Shown here: positions 45,288-54,809 of the stretch, in pieces
Position numbering within the stretch: position 1 is the first letter of the stretch
How the letters are laid out: each line of letters starts with the position of its first letter
NCBI RefSeq assembly: GCF_001423265.1
Contig: NZ_LMND01000012.1
Location: 317,501-381,500, forward strand
DNA: 64,000 nt
Direction: 5' to 3'
Source: Methylobacterium sp. Leaf108
GTDB lineage: Bacteria; Pseudomonadota; Alphaproteobacteria; Rhizobiales; Beijerinckiaceae
Notes under the pieces: model-generated
Told to the model about the DNA's origin: nothing
The model's database searches: none
What the model saw: the letters and a program-made list of their open reading frames with translations, nothing else
Made by a program: the position numbers and the translations under genes

Positions 45288-47243
45288 ATGTGCGGCATCG
45301 CCGGCCTCGTCGATCCTCGCCTTTCGCCCGAGCGGCTCGCGCGTTTCGCCGGCGCGATGGCCGACGCCCTCGCCCACCGCGGGCCGGACGGGCGCGGGGT
45401 CTGGCATGAAGACGGCGTGGCATTGGGCCATCGCCGCCTCGCCATCCTCGACGTGAGCGCCGCCGGCGCCCAGCCGATGCGCTCCCGCGACGGGCGCTGG
45501 GTGGTGACGTACAACGGCGAACTCTACGACGCCGCCGACCGACGCCGGCACCTGTCCGACGGCGGGCACACCTTCGCCGGCACCTCGGACACCGAGGTCC
45601 TGGTCGAACTGATCGCCCGCCACGGCGTCGCGGCCGCCCTCGACCGGGTCGAGGGCATCTTCGCCTTCGCGGCCTACGACCGCCACGAGCGCCGCCTGTG
45701 GCTCGCCCGCGACCGCATCGGCGTGAAGCCGTTGTTCTATGCGCATCATGGCGACCGCCTGCTGTTCGGCTCGACGCTGAGCGCGCTCACCGCCTGTCCG
45801 GAGTTCGCGCCCGGGATCGATCCGGCGGCCGTATCGAGCCTCCTGCGCCACGGCTACGTGCCCGCACCGGGCTCGATCCTCAGCGGTGTACGCAAGCTCG
45901 CCCCCGGTTCCCTCCTGTGCTGGCGCCCCGGCGAGCCCCCCCGCACGAGCGCCTACTGGCGCCTCGACGATGTCGTCCGCACCGGCCGGGCCGATCCGTT
46001 CCGGGGGTCGGACGAAGCCGCGGCGGAACGGCTCGAGGCGTTGCTGGCGGCGGCGGTGCGGCGGCAGATGGCGAGCGACGTGCCGCTCGGTGCCTTTCTG
46101 TCGGGGGGCGTCGATTCCTCCACGGTGGTCGCCCTGATGGCCGCGCACGGACAGGCCCCGAAGACCTTCGCGGCCGGCTTCACCGACGATCCGCGCTTCG
46201 ACGAGAGCGACGCCGCCGCGCGGGTCGCCCGGCACCTGGGCACCGACCATACCACCATCCCCGTCCGCGAGGCGGATGCGCTGGCCCTCGTGGCGCATCT
46301 GCCCGAGATCTACGACGAGCCCCTGGCCGACCCATCCGGCCTGCCGACCCACCTCCTCTGCGCCGCCACGCGGCGGGCCGGGATCACGGTGGCGCTCTCG
46401 GGCGATGGCGGCGACGAGCTGTTTGCCGGCTACGACCGCTATGCCCTCGCCCTGCGCTTCGCGGCCCGCGCCGAGCCGGTGCCGCCCCCCTTGCGCCGCC
46501 TCGCCGCCGGCGCGGTCCTCGCCCTGCCACACGGGGCCCTGGCGATCCTCGGCCGCGCCCTGCCCCGGCCCTGGGGCGGGCCGGATGCCGCCGACCGCCT
46601 GCGCAAGGCGGCGGCACAGCTGTCGGGCGACGGCTTCGGGCTCTATGCCCGCCTCCTCACCCTCAACCCCGCGGCGGAGGCGCTGGCGCGCGGCGTGCCG
46701 GGACTGGCGCACCCCCTCGACGAGGAGGCGGACGGCTCGCTCCTCGAGCGGATGCGGCGCCTCGACACCCTGAGCTACCTCCCCGACGACGTGCTCGCCA
46801 AGGTCGACCGTGCCAGCATGGCGGTGGGGCTGGAAGCGCGGGTGCCGCTGCTGGACCGCGACGTCGTCGCCTTCGCCTGGAGCCTGCCGGAATCGCTGCT
46901 GCGGCGGGACGGCAAGGGCAAGTGGCTCATGCGCCGGGTGCTCGCCCGCCACGTGCCGCCGGCCCTGTTCGAGCGGCCGAAGCAGGGCTTTGCCCCGCCC
47001 CTGGCCGCCTGGCTGCGCGGCCCGTTGCGCGCCTATGCGAACGACCTGCTGCGGGCGCCCGACGCCGGCGGCGGCTTCCTCGACACGGGCCTGGTGCGGG
47101 CGATGCTCGACGAGCACCTGTCGGGGCGGCGCAACCATGCGGTCGGGCTATGGCCGCTCGTGACGTTCGAAGCCTGGCGTCTGGCGCAAGGCCGCAGGGC
47201 GCGGCACAGTGCCGGAGAGACGCCAGGGGGAGCATCGGCTTGA
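45288..47243 (+). CDS. asnB: asparagine synthase (glutamine-hydrolysing)
   Basis: 651 residues. Cys2 in MCGIAG is the glutaminase nucleophile, with GPDGRGVW and RLAILDVS in the amidotransferase domain. The synthetase domain has the PP-loop SGGVDSSTV and the SGDGGDELFAGY motif. It makes Asn from Asp, Gln and ATP. Proteins of this length and neighbourhood may also amidate other acids, for example in polysaccharide or natural product pathways. It overlaps the epimerase gene (TTGA), and so leads a coupled operon. Confidence 0.92.
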   Translation: MCGIAGLVDPRLSPERLARFAGAMADALAHRGPDGRGVWHEDGVALGHRRLAILDVSAAGAQPMRSRDGRWVVTYNGELYDAADRRRHLSDGGHTFAGTSDTEVLVELIARHGVAAALDRVEGIFAFAAYDRHERRLWLARDRIGVKPLFYAHHGDRLLFGSTLSALTACPEFAPGIDPAAVSSLLRHGYVPAPGSILSGVRKLAPGSLLCWRPGEPPRTSAYWRLDDVVRTGRADPFRGSDEAAAERLEALLAAAVRRQMASDVPLGAFLSGGVDSSTVVALMAAHGQAPKTFAAGFTDDPRFDESDAAARVARHLGTDHTTIPVREADALALVAHLPEIYDEPLADPSGLPTHLLCAATRRAGITVALSGDGGDELFAGYDRYALALRFAARAEPVPPPLRRLAAGAVLALPHGALAILGRALPRPWGGPDAADRLRKAAAQLSGDGFGLYARLLTLNPAAEALARGVPGLAHPLDEEADGSLLERMRRLDTLSYLPDDVLAKVDRASMAVGLEARVPLLDRDVVAFAWSLPESLLRRDGKGKWLMRRVLARHVPPALFERPKQGFAPPLAAWLRGPLRAYANDLLRAPDAGGGFLDTGLVRAMLDEHLSGRRNHAVGLWPLVTFEAWRLAQGRRARHSAGETPGGASA

Positions 47244-48127
47244 GCGACACGATCACCATCGCAGCCGCGGACGGCACGGCGGCCACCATCGCGCTCCACG
47301 GCGCCGAGCCGGTGTCCTGGATCGTCGCCGGGCGCGAGTACCTGTGGGAGGGCGACCCGGCGCATTGGAACCGCCATGCGCCGTGGCTCTTCCCGGTGGT
47401 CGGCGCCAGCGCCGGCGGGCGCGTCCGGGTCGGCGACGACACCTTCCCCATGGCCCAGCACGGCTTTGCCCGCGACCTGCCCTTCGCGGTGGCGGCGCAG
47501 GCGCCGGACTCCGTCACCCTGCGGCTCGGCGACGACGCCGCGACGCGCGCGCACTACCCCTTCGCCTTCGCCCTCGACATCACCGCCACGGTGAGCCCCG
47601 GCCGCCTCGCTTTCACGATCGTGGTGCACAACACCGGCGAAACCGCCCTGCCCTACGGCCTCGGGTTCCACCCGGCCTTCCCCTGGCCGTTCGCCGGGGG
47701 CGAGCGTGCGGCCGGCGCCGGTTACGCGGTGGTGTTCGAGCATCCCGAGCGGCCGTTCGCCCCGCAGGTCGGCGAGGGCGGCCTGCTCCTGCGCGACGAG
47801 CAGCCATTGCCCCTCGACGGCGACACCCTCCCCCTCGATCCGGAGATCTTCACCGAAGCCCTGGTCGTCCTCGACGCGAAGAGCCGGTGGATGCGCTTTG
47901 CCGGTCCCGACGGCAGCGCCATCCGCCTCGAAGCGGAGGATTTCCCCCACCTCGCCGTCTGGACGAAGCCGACCGCGCCTTTCCTTTCCCTCGAATGTTG
48001 GACCGGGCACGCCGACTGGGCCGGGTTCTCCGGCGATCTCTCCGAGCGCGATGCGCAACGCCTGCTGGCGCCGGGAGCCCAGGCGCGGCACGGCGTGACG
48101 CTGTCGTTCGAGGCGGCGGGCGCATGA
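47240..48127 (+). CDS. aldose 1-epimerase (galactose mutarotase-like) family protein
   Basis: 295 residues from a TTG at 47240, overlapping the asnB stop (TTGA) and preceded by a fine AGGGGGAG ribosome site inside asnB. The fold marks are GREYLWEGDPAHWNRHAPWLFPVVG, HGFARDLPF, the catalytic His/Glu-type GLGFHPAFPWPF and LECWTGHADW. Family members interconvert sugar anomers; this subtype resembles the YeaD-like hexose-6-phosphate branch. Stop overlaps the tenA start (ATGA). Confidence 0.83.
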   Translation: MSDTITIAAADGTAATIALHGAEPVSWIVAGREYLWEGDPAHWNRHAPWLFPVVGASAGGRVRVGDDTFPMAQHGFARDLPFAVAAQAPDSVTLRLGDDAATRAHYPFAFALDITATVSPGRLAFTIVVHNTGETALPYGLGFHPAFPWPFAGGERAAGAGYAVVFEHPERPFAPQVGEGGLLLRDEQPLPLDGDTLPLDPEIFTEALVVLDAKSRWMRFAGPDGSAIRLEAEDFPHLAVWTKPTAPFLSLECWTGHADWAGFSGDLSERDAQRLLAPGAQARHGVTLSFEAAGA

Positions 48128-48789
48128 CCGCCTTCTCGGCCCAGGCCTGGGCGCGCAACGCGGACGCCTACGAGGCGATCCGCACCATGCCCTTCAACGC
48201 GGAGCTCGCCGCCGGCACCCTCAGCCCGGCCCGCTTCGTCCACTACATCGTGCAGGACGCGCATTACCTGATCGGCTTCGGCCGGGCCCTGGCGCTCGCC
48301 GCCGCCAAGGCGCCGGACCCCGACCGGATCGTGCAGTTCGCCCGTGCCGCCGAGACCGCCATCGTGGTGGAGCGCTCGCTCCACGGCGGCTTCTTTCGCG
48401 ATCACGGCATCGATGCGCGGACCTTCGCGCAGACGCCGCTGTCGCCGGCCTGCGACCACTACGTCTCCTCGCTCATGGCCACCGCCTACGGCGAGCCCTA
48501 TGAGGTAGTGCTCGCGGCCCTGCTGCCCTGCTTCTGGATCTACGCCGAGGTCGGCACCGACATCCTCTCGCGGGCGGCCTCCGCCAACCCCTACCAGGCC
48601 TGGATCGACACCTACGCCGGCGAGGAGTTCGCCACCGCCGTCGCGCAGATGATCGCGGCCACGGACGAGGCCGCGGCCGACGCCTCGCCTTCCTTGCGCG
48701 AGCGGATGCACCGGTCCTTCACCCGCGCCACCCAGCTCGAATGGATGTTCTGGGACGGCGCCTACCGCGAGGCGCGCTGGCCGGTGTGA
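48124..48789 (+). CDS. tenA: TenA family protein (thiaminase II / aminopyrimidine aminohydrolase)
   Basis: 221 residues, all helical. The active-site residues are in place: Asp45 in YIVQDAHYL, Cys136 in LLPCFWIYAEVG, and Glu in TQLEWMFWDGAY near the C-terminus. TenA salvages thiamin breakdown products by hydrolysing aminomethyl-pyrimidine to the hydroxymethyl form. Coupled to the epimerase upstream (ATGA). No thi genes or TPP riboswitch are visible here. Confidence 0.9.
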   Translation: MTAFSAQAWARNADAYEAIRTMPFNAELAAGTLSPARFVHYIVQDAHYLIGFGRALALAAAKAPDPDRIVQFARAAETAIVVERSLHGGFFRDHGIDARTFAQTPLSPACDHYVSSLMATAYGEPYEVVLAALLPCFWIYAEVGTDILSRAASANPYQAWIDTYAGEEFATAVAQMIAATDEAAADASPSLRERMHRSFTRATQLEWMFWDGAYREARWPV

Positions 48790-48977
48790 GGCTCGCGCCG
48801 GGACCGGGATGCGAGGCCGGGTGGCAGACGATTTGCAACCGGACCGCGACTCGTCGCATGTCGACTCTCCGGCACGGATCGCAGGGTCGCGATTGGCCCG
48901 TGTCGGCAAGATGGACCAGGACGGGCGGCCCGCCCTCGGGCCCCCGCGAAAACGGACGCTGAGAGGACACGACATTC

Positions 48978-50444
48978 ATGGCATCGGGCCTTGCCGGCGA
49001 TCTCATCCGCACGAAATCCCTGGAGCGTCTCAACGCCGACGCTGACAGCGGCGAGAACCAACTCGAACGCACGCTCGGTCCCTGGAGCCTGATCGCGCTC
49101 GGCATCGGCGCGGTCATCGGCGCCGGGCTGTTCTCGCTCACCGGGATCGCGGCGGCCGAGCACGCCGGCCCGGCCGTGGTGATCTCTTTCGCCATCGCCT
49201 CCCTCGCCTGCGCCTTCGCCGGCATGTGCTACAGCGAACTCGCGGGCATGATCCCGGTGGCGGGCTCGGCCTACACCTACGCCTACGCCACCATGGGCGA
49301 GTTCGTGGCCTGGATCATCGGCTGGGACCTCGTGCTCGAATACGCGGTCGGCGCCGCCACCGTCTCGGTGAGCTGGTCGAGCTACGTCACCCGCTTCCTG
49401 CGCGACAGCCTCGGCATCAACCTGCCGCCCAGCCTCGTGAATTCGCCGTTCGAGACCTACACCCTCGCCGACGGCACCGTGGCGCACGGCCTCGTCAACC
49501 TGCCGGCGATCGTCATCATCGTCGCGGCCTCCGCCCTCCTGATGGTCGGCATCCGCGAATCGGCCCGGGTCAACGCCGTGGTCGTCCTCATCAAGCTCGC
49601 CGTGGTGGCGGTCGTGGTCGGCGTCGGCCTGTTCTACATCAAGGCGCAGAACTACGTGCCGTTCATCCCCGAGAACACCGGCACCTTCGGCGAGTACGGC
49701 TGGAGCGGGATCATGCGCGGCGCCGGCGTGGTCTTCTTCGCCTACGTCGGGTTCGACGCGGTCTCCACGGCGGCGCAGGAGGCCAAGAATCCACAGCGCA
49801 ACATGATGATCGGCATCCTGGGGTCGCTCGCCATCTGCACGGTGATCTACATCGCCTTCGCTAGCGTGCTCACCGGCCTCGTCCCCTACGCCCAGATGAA
49901 GGGAGACGCCGCGCCGGTGAACACCGCCATCGCGATGACGCCGTTCCCGTGGCTCAAGAGCCTCGTGACGCTCGGCGTCATCGCGGGCTTCTCCACGGTG
50001 ATCCTGGTGCTGCTGCTCGGCCAGAGCCGGGTGTTCTACTCCATGAGCAAGGACCGGCTGCTGCCGGGCTTCTTCTCCAAGATCCACCCGACCTGGAAGA
50101 CGCCCTACCGCTCGAACCTGTTCTTCATGGTGTTCACGAGCGCGCTCGGCGGCTTCCTGCCGATCTCACAGCTCGGCCACATGACCAGCATCGGCACCCT
50201 GCTCGCCTTCATCCTGGTCTGCGTCGGCGTCATCATCCTGCGCCGGACCCAGCCGGACGCGCGGCGCGACTACCGCACGCCGCTGGTGCCGCTGGTGCCG
50301 ATCCTCGGCATCGTCAGCTGCTTTGCCATGATGGTGTCGCTCGACGGCGAGACCTGGCTGCGCCTAGGCGTCTGGCTCGCCATCGGCCTCGTGATCTACT
50401 TCGCCTGGAGCCGCAACCACAGCCGGGTCGGGCGGGAGGCGTAG
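48978..50444 (+). CDS. APC family amino acid permease
   Basis: 488 residues, about 12 transmembrane helices. The N-terminus ERTLGPWSLIALGIGAVIGAGLFSLTG is the conserved first helix of the cationic amino acid transporter/APC group, with the unwound GAVIGAGLF motif. FFAYVGFDAVSTAAQEAKNPQRN is the other hallmark. It imports an amino acid, probably by proton symport. The spacer upstream shows no riboswitch I can recognise. Its stop is 9 bp from the convergent LysR gene. Confidence 0.9.
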   Translation: MASGLAGDLIRTKSLERLNADADSGENQLERTLGPWSLIALGIGAVIGAGLFSLTGIAAAEHAGPAVVISFAIASLACAFAGMCYSELAGMIPVAGSAYTYAYATMGEFVAWIIGWDLVLEYAVGAATVSVSWSSYVTRFLRDSLGINLPPSLVNSPFETYTLADGTVAHGLVNLPAIVIIVAASALLMVGIRESARVNAVVVLIKLAVVAVVVGVGLFYIKAQNYVPFIPENTGTFGEYGWSGIMRGAGVVFFAYVGFDAVSTAAQEAKNPQRNMMIGILGSLAICTVIYIAFASVLTGLVPYAQMKGDAAPVNTAIAMTPFPWLKSLVTLGVIAGFSTVILVLLLGQSRVFYSMSKDRLLPGFFSKIHPTWKTPYRSNLFFMVFTSALGGFLPISQLGHMTSIGTLLAFILVCVGVIILRRTQPDARRDYRTPLVPLVPILGIVSCFAMMVSLDGETWLRLGVWLAIGLVIYFAWSRNHSRVGREA

Positions 50445-50453
50445 CGCACTCGT

Positions 50454-51329
50454 TCAGCCGATCAGCGCGAGCAGCGCGTCGGCGGCCCGGCTGCGGTAGC
50501 GTTCCTTGTGCCGCAGCACCCGGAACGGCCGTGCCGGCAGGTGGAAGGCGGCCTGCACCAGGGTGCCCGCCCGCAGGGAGGCCGCCACGACGGTGCGCGA
50601 CAGCACGGCGGCCCCGCCGCCGGCTTCCACCGCTGCCCGGACCGCCTCGTTCGAGGGCAGTTCGAGGACGACCTTGAGCCCGGCGGCCGGAATGCCGGCC
50701 TGCGCCAGCGCCGCCTCGAACACCGAGCGCGTCCCCGAGCCCGCCTCGCGCAGCACCCACTCGGCCTCTGCCAGATCCCCGGGCGCGAGGTCGCGGGCGG
50801 CCGCGAACGGGTGGCCGGGTGCCACCACCAGGACCAGCTGGTCCTGCGCCACCGTGGCGGCGGCCAGCGCCGGGTCGTCGAGGTCCCCCTCGACGAAGCC
50901 GAGTTCGGCGGTCCCGTCGTGCACGGCCCCGGCCGCCTCGGCGGTGTTGCCGACGGAGAGGCGCACCGCGATCAGCGGATAGGCGCGGCGGAAGGCGACG
51001 AGGTGGCGGGGCAGCCAGTCGCTGGCGACGGTCTGGCTCGCGGCCAGCGAGAGCGTGCCGCTGCGCAACCCGCTCAGGTCCGCCAGGACCCGCTCGGCGG
51101 CCTCTGCCCGCGCCAGCACCGCCCGCGCCTCGATCAGGAAAACGCGCCCGGCCTCGGTCAGGGCGATGCCGCGCCCGACCCGGTGGAACAGCCGGGTCGC
51201 GTGCCGCGCCTCCAGGGTGGCGATGGCCGCACTCACCGCGGATTGGGCGAGGTTGAGGGCCTCGGCCGCCCGCGTGACGTGCTCGCGCTCGGCCACCGCC
51301 ACGAAGATGCGCAATTGGTCGAGGGTCAT
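50454..51329 (-). CDS. LysR family transcriptional regulator
   Basis: 291 residues. The N-terminal helix-turn-helix (TLDQLRIFVAVAEREHVTRAAEALNLAQSAVSAAIATLE) and the LTEAGRVFLIEAR linker are textbook LysR. The effector domain has the two-lobed pattern (GTLSLAASQTVASDWLPRHLV). It sits 24 bp downstream of the antiporter gene on the same strand, so it may be co-transcribed with and regulate it or the convergent permease. Confidence 0.92.
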   Translation of the reverse strand: MTLDQLRIFVAVAEREHVTRAAEALNLAQSAVSAAIATLEARHATRLFHRVGRGIALTEAGRVFLIEARAVLARAEAAERVLADLSGLRSGTLSLAASQTVASDWLPRHLVAFRRAYPLIAVRLSVGNTAEAAGAVHDGTAELGFVEGDLDDPALAAATVAQDQLVLVVAPGHPFAAARDLAPGDLAEAEWVLREAGSGTRSVFEAALAQAGIPAAGLKVVLELPSNEAVRAAVEAGGGAAVLSRTVVAASLRAGTLVQAAFHLPARPFRVLRHKERYRSRAADALLALIG

Positions 51330-51353
51330 GACAGGGCCGGGAAAGGCGCGGCG

Positions 51354-53171
51354 TCAGGGACCATCGGTCTGGTGGTGGCGCAGTTCGGGCGCGCCTTTGT
51401 GCGGCTCGCCGGCTTCGGGGGGTTCGCCGCGGGTCTCGGCCCGGCTGGTGTCCACGAAGATGCGGGCCTCGCCCTCCTTCAGGCCGAGGCTGCGCAGGGC
51501 GTAGACGATCATCCCGAAGGCGAGTTCGCGTTCGGCCATCAGGGCGAGACCGACGCCCTGCTCCTCCAGGAGCTTGCGCTCGCCGTCGCTGTGGCTGCGC
51601 ACCAGCGTGTCGATGCCCGGGTTGAGGGAACGGGCGAGCTCCACGAGGCGGCGGGCCTGATGCGCGTCCGGGGCGGCGATGACGAACAGCCGCGCCTCCC
51701 CGATCTCGGCCGCCTCGAGCAGCCCCGGCGCGCTGGCATCGCCGAAGATCGCCTCGATGCCGGCCTTGCGCAGTTCCAGAACCCGGCGCCGGTCGCGCTC
51801 GACCACCACGAAGGGCAGGTCCCAGGCGGAGAAGGCCTTGCCGATGGCACTGCCGACGCGGCCGTAACCGACGATGACGGCATGGCCGCGGTGGGCGGTC
51901 GCCTCCGCCGCGATGGCGGGCGGGGCGGCGGCGTGGCGCTCGAACCGCGCTGCGACCTCGGGCCGGCTCCCGAGCCAGCGCTCGGCGCGCGCGGCCAGGG
52001 CGAAGACGAGGGGGTTGAGGGTGATCGACAGGAGGGCGCCCCCGAGGATCAGGTCGCGCCCCTCCTCCGGCAGCAGCTTCAGGGACAGGCCGAGGCCGAC
52101 GAGAATGAACGAGAATTCGCCGATCTGGGCGAGGCTGGCCGCGATGGTGAGCGCCGTGCCGAGGGGATGCTTGAACACCAGCACGATCGCCACCGCCGCC
52201 ACCGACTTGCCGATCATGATGACGCCCAGCACCGCCAGGACCGAGAGCGGCTCGCGCAGGAGGATGCCGGGGTCGAACAGCATGCCCACGGACACGAAGA
52301 ACAGCACCGCGAAGGCGTCCTGCAGCGGCAGCGAGTTGGCCGCAGCCTGGTGGCTGAGGTCGGATTCGGCCAGCACCATCCCGGCGAAGAAGGCGCCGAG
52401 CGCGAACGACACGCCGAACAGCTCGGCCGAGCCGAAGGCGATGCCGAGCGCCAGGGCCAGCACCGCCAGGGTGAACAGCTCCCGAGACCCGGTGCGCGCC
52501 GCCTGGTCGAGGAGCCAGGGCACGAAGCGGCGGCCGCCCACCAGCATCAGCAGCGTGAAGAGCGCGACCTTGGCCAGCGTGAGGGCGAGGGTGAGCCAGA
52601 GGCTGCCGCCCCCGGCCGCATGCGCCGCGCCGTCGCCCTGCCCGCCCAGCGAGGTGGCCAGCGCCGGCAGCAGCACCAGCGCCAGCACCATCGCCAGATC
52701 CTCGACGATGAGCCAGCCCACCGCGATGCGGCCGCGGTCGCTGTCGAGGAGGCCGCGCTCCTCCAGCGCCCGCAGCAGCACCACCGTGCTCGCCACCGAC
52801 AGCGCGAGCCCGAACACCAGGCCCGCCCCGATGCCCCAGCCCCAGGCGAGCGCGAGGCCGCCGCCCATCACCGTGGCGGTGACGATCTGCACCACGGCCC
52901 CGGGCAGGGCGATGGTGCGCACCGCCATCAGATCCTTGATGGAGAAGTGGAGCCCGACCCCGAACATCAGCAGGATGACGCCGATCTCGGCGAGCTGGGC
53001 GGCGAGCACGCTGTCGCCGACGAAACCCGGCGTGTAGGGGCCGACCATGACGCCCGCCAGCAGGTAGCCCACCAGCGGCGGCAGCTTGAGGCGCTGGGCG
53101 ACCATTCCGCAGACGAAGGCCAGCACGAGCCCCAGGGCGATGATGGCGATGAGTCCGGTGGCGTGCGGCAA
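51354..53171 (-). CDS. CPA2 cation:proton antiporter (YbaL/KefB-like) with TrkA-N domain
   Basis: 605 residues. Twelve or so membrane helices (LPPLVGYLLAGVMVGP, GVILLMFGVGLHFS, FGLALSVASTVVLLRALEE) are followed by a cytosolic NAD-binding TrkA-N domain starting AVIVGYGRVGSAIGKAF (GxGxxG). This is the potassium-efflux KefB/YbaL architecture, used in pH or electrophile stress. It lacks a clear TrkA-C domain. Divergent from the MFS gene; the shared 308-bp gap probably holds both promoters. Confidence 0.88.
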   Translation of the reverse strand: MPHATGLIAIIALGLVLAFVCGMVAQRLKLPPLVGYLLAGVMVGPYTPGFVGDSVLAAQLAEIGVILLMFGVGLHFSIKDLMAVRTIALPGAVVQIVTATVMGGGLALAWGWGIGAGLVFGLALSVASTVVLLRALEERGLLDSDRGRIAVGWLIVEDLAMVLALVLLPALATSLGGQGDGAAHAAGGGSLWLTLALTLAKVALFTLLMLVGGRRFVPWLLDQAARTGSRELFTLAVLALALGIAFGSAELFGVSFALGAFFAGMVLAESDLSHQAAANSLPLQDAFAVLFFVSVGMLFDPGILLREPLSVLAVLGVIMIGKSVAAVAIVLVFKHPLGTALTIAASLAQIGEFSFILVGLGLSLKLLPEEGRDLILGGALLSITLNPLVFALAARAERWLGSRPEVAARFERHAAAPPAIAAEATAHRGHAVIVGYGRVGSAIGKAFSAWDLPFVVVERDRRRVLELRKAGIEAIFGDASAPGLLEAAEIGEARLFVIAAPDAHQARRLVELARSLNPGIDTLVRSHSDGERKLLEEQGVGLALMAERELAFGMIVYALRSLGLKEGEARIFVDTSRAETRGEPPEAGEPHKGAPELRHHQTDGP

Positions 53172-53479
53172 GGGTTCAAGGACCTCGGGTCTGGGGGGAC
53201 GGGATCGGGCATCGTCGGGCGTGACGCAGAGAACGCGTCATGCCGCGCATCGACGGCCGGAGCGAGGGGTTCTCTCCCTTTAGGGCAGAAATCCCCCGGC
53301 GCGAGAGCGTTTCGGCACGCAGCCACCGCCGGGACGACGATCCGTGCGGTTCGAGGGGCTTCTTCGCGCTCATGACCCGGTGCGGAGCCCTGGCACCGGG
53401 CCGGGCGCGATTGACCTGAGGCGGGAACGGTCGTCAACCGACCGAGGGCGAGAGCCGAAACCGAAGGGAGCCCGGGCGC
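53172..53479. other. intergenic region between divergent antiporter and MFS genes
   Basis: No gene is supported in these 308 bp. No strong promoter or hairpin stands out. Confidence 0.5.
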
Positions 53480-54691
53480 ATGGACGACGCGAGCGACACC
53501 CTGATCGCCGCCGGCACGCCGGCCTTCCGGCGCACCACCGTGGCCCTGGCCGCGGCCGGCTTCTCCACCTTCGCGGTGCTCTACGGGGTGCAGCCGCTGC
53601 TGCCGGTCTTTTCCGAGTCGTTCCAGGTCTCGCCCGCCGAGAGCAGCCTCGCCCTGTCAGCGCCCTGCGCCACCCTGGCGCTGGCGCTCCTCGTGGTCAG
53701 CCCGCTCTCGGAAGTGTGGGGCCGCAAGCCGGTGATGGTGGCCTCCCTGTTCGCCTCGGCGATCCTCACCCTCGTCGCCGTCCTCGTCCCGAGCTGGTAC
53801 GGCTTCCTGGCCCTGCGGGCCCTGACCGGGCTCGCCGCCAGCGGCCTGCCGGCGGTGGCGATGGCCTATCTCGCCGAGGAGATGGACACCCGCGCCATCG
53901 GGCTTTCCATGGGGCTCCTCATCGGCGGCAACGCGCTGGGCGGCATGGTCGGCCGGCTGGTGGCCGGCGTCATCGCCGACCACGCCTCGTGGCGGATCGG
54001 GCTCGGCACCATCGGCGTCCTCGCCCTCCTGGCGGCGGTGGCCTTCGCGTTCCTGCTGCCGCCCTCGCGGCGGTTTCGCGCCAACCGGATGCGCTGGGCC
54101 GAGGTGCCGGCGAGCTTCGGCCGGCATTGTCGCGATCCGGGGCTGCCGTGGCTGTTCGCCGAGGCGTTCCTGCTGATGGGCGGCTTCGTCAGCGTCTACA
54201 ACTACATCGGCTTTCGCCTGCTCGAGCCGCCGTTCTCCCTGAGCCAGACCGCCATCGGCGCCATCTTCGTGGTGTATCTGGCCGGCACGATCAGTTCGGC
54301 CGCCACCGGCGAGATCGCGACCCGGCTCGGGCGCCGCAAGGTGCTGTGGCTGGCGATCACGCTCGGGCTCGCCGGCATCGCCCTGACGCTGTCCGACAGC
54401 CTCGTCCTCATCGTCGCCGGCATCGTGGTGGTGACGGTGAGCTTCTTCGGCGCCCATTCGGTAGCGAGTTCCTGGGTCGGGCGCCGGGCCCTGCGCGACC
54501 GCGCCCAGGCCTCCTCGCTGTACCTGTGCCTGTACTACCTCGGCTCCTCGGTGCTCGGCACGGCCGGCGGCTGGTTCTTCGCCCACTCCGGCTGGACGGG
54601 GGTGGCGGGGTTCTTTTCCGGGCTCTACGTGCTCGCGCTCCTCGTCGCCCTGCGCCTCTCGCGGCTGGCACCGCTGGCCCCCCATGGTTGA
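53480..54691 (+). CDS. MFS transporter
   Basis: 403 residues, 12 predicted helices. The loop 2-3 motif VSPLSEVWGRKPVMVASLF (variant of G-x-L-x-D-R-x-G-R) and FLALRALTGLAASGLPAVAMAYLAEE mark the drug-efflux/arabinose-type group, close to the YnfM-like exporters. Substrate unknown. The end of the gene carries a 19-bp imperfect tandem duplication over the stop. Confidence 0.9.
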   Translation: MDDASDTLIAAGTPAFRRTTVALAAAGFSTFAVLYGVQPLLPVFSESFQVSPAESSLALSAPCATLALALLVVSPLSEVWGRKPVMVASLFASAILTLVAVLVPSWYGFLALRALTGLAASGLPAVAMAYLAEEMDTRAIGLSMGLLIGGNALGGMVGRLVAGVIADHASWRIGLGTIGVLALLAAVAFAFLLPPSRRFRANRMRWAEVPASFGRHCRDPGLPWLFAEAFLLMGGFVSVYNYIGFRLLEPPFSLSQTAIGAIFVVYLAGTISSAATGEIATRLGRRKVLWLAITLGLAGIALTLSDSLVLIVAGIVVVTVSFFGAHSVASSWVGRRALRDRAQASSLYLCLYYLGSSVLGTAGGWFFAHSGWTGVAGFFSGLYVLALLVALRLSRLAPLAPHG

Positions 54692-54717
54692 CTTGGGACC
54701 CCACGGTTGACCTGGCA
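54680..54717. repeat. 19-bp tandem duplication over the MFS stop codon
   Basis: CCCCATGGTTGACTTGGGA (54680-54698) is followed by CCCCACGGTTGACCTGGCA (54699-54717), with 3 mismatches. The TGA at 54689-54691 is the gene's stop. Confidence 0.85.
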
Positions 54718-54809
54718 CCCGCCGGGCTTCATTGAGACGCCGTCCGTACCCTGGAAGAGGAAGCCCGGCGCGCTGCTCCCAAGGCGGTTCCGGCTCTGCG
54801 TCGCAGTCT

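Noticed and set aside
45129-47138. 669-codon frame antisense to asnB
   Set aside because: Arg/Gly-rich shadow of a gene with intact catalytic motifs.
48790-48977. Possible TPP or amino acid riboswitch between tenA and the permease
   Set aside because: No CUGAGA-type THI-box or other recognisable aptamer core found.
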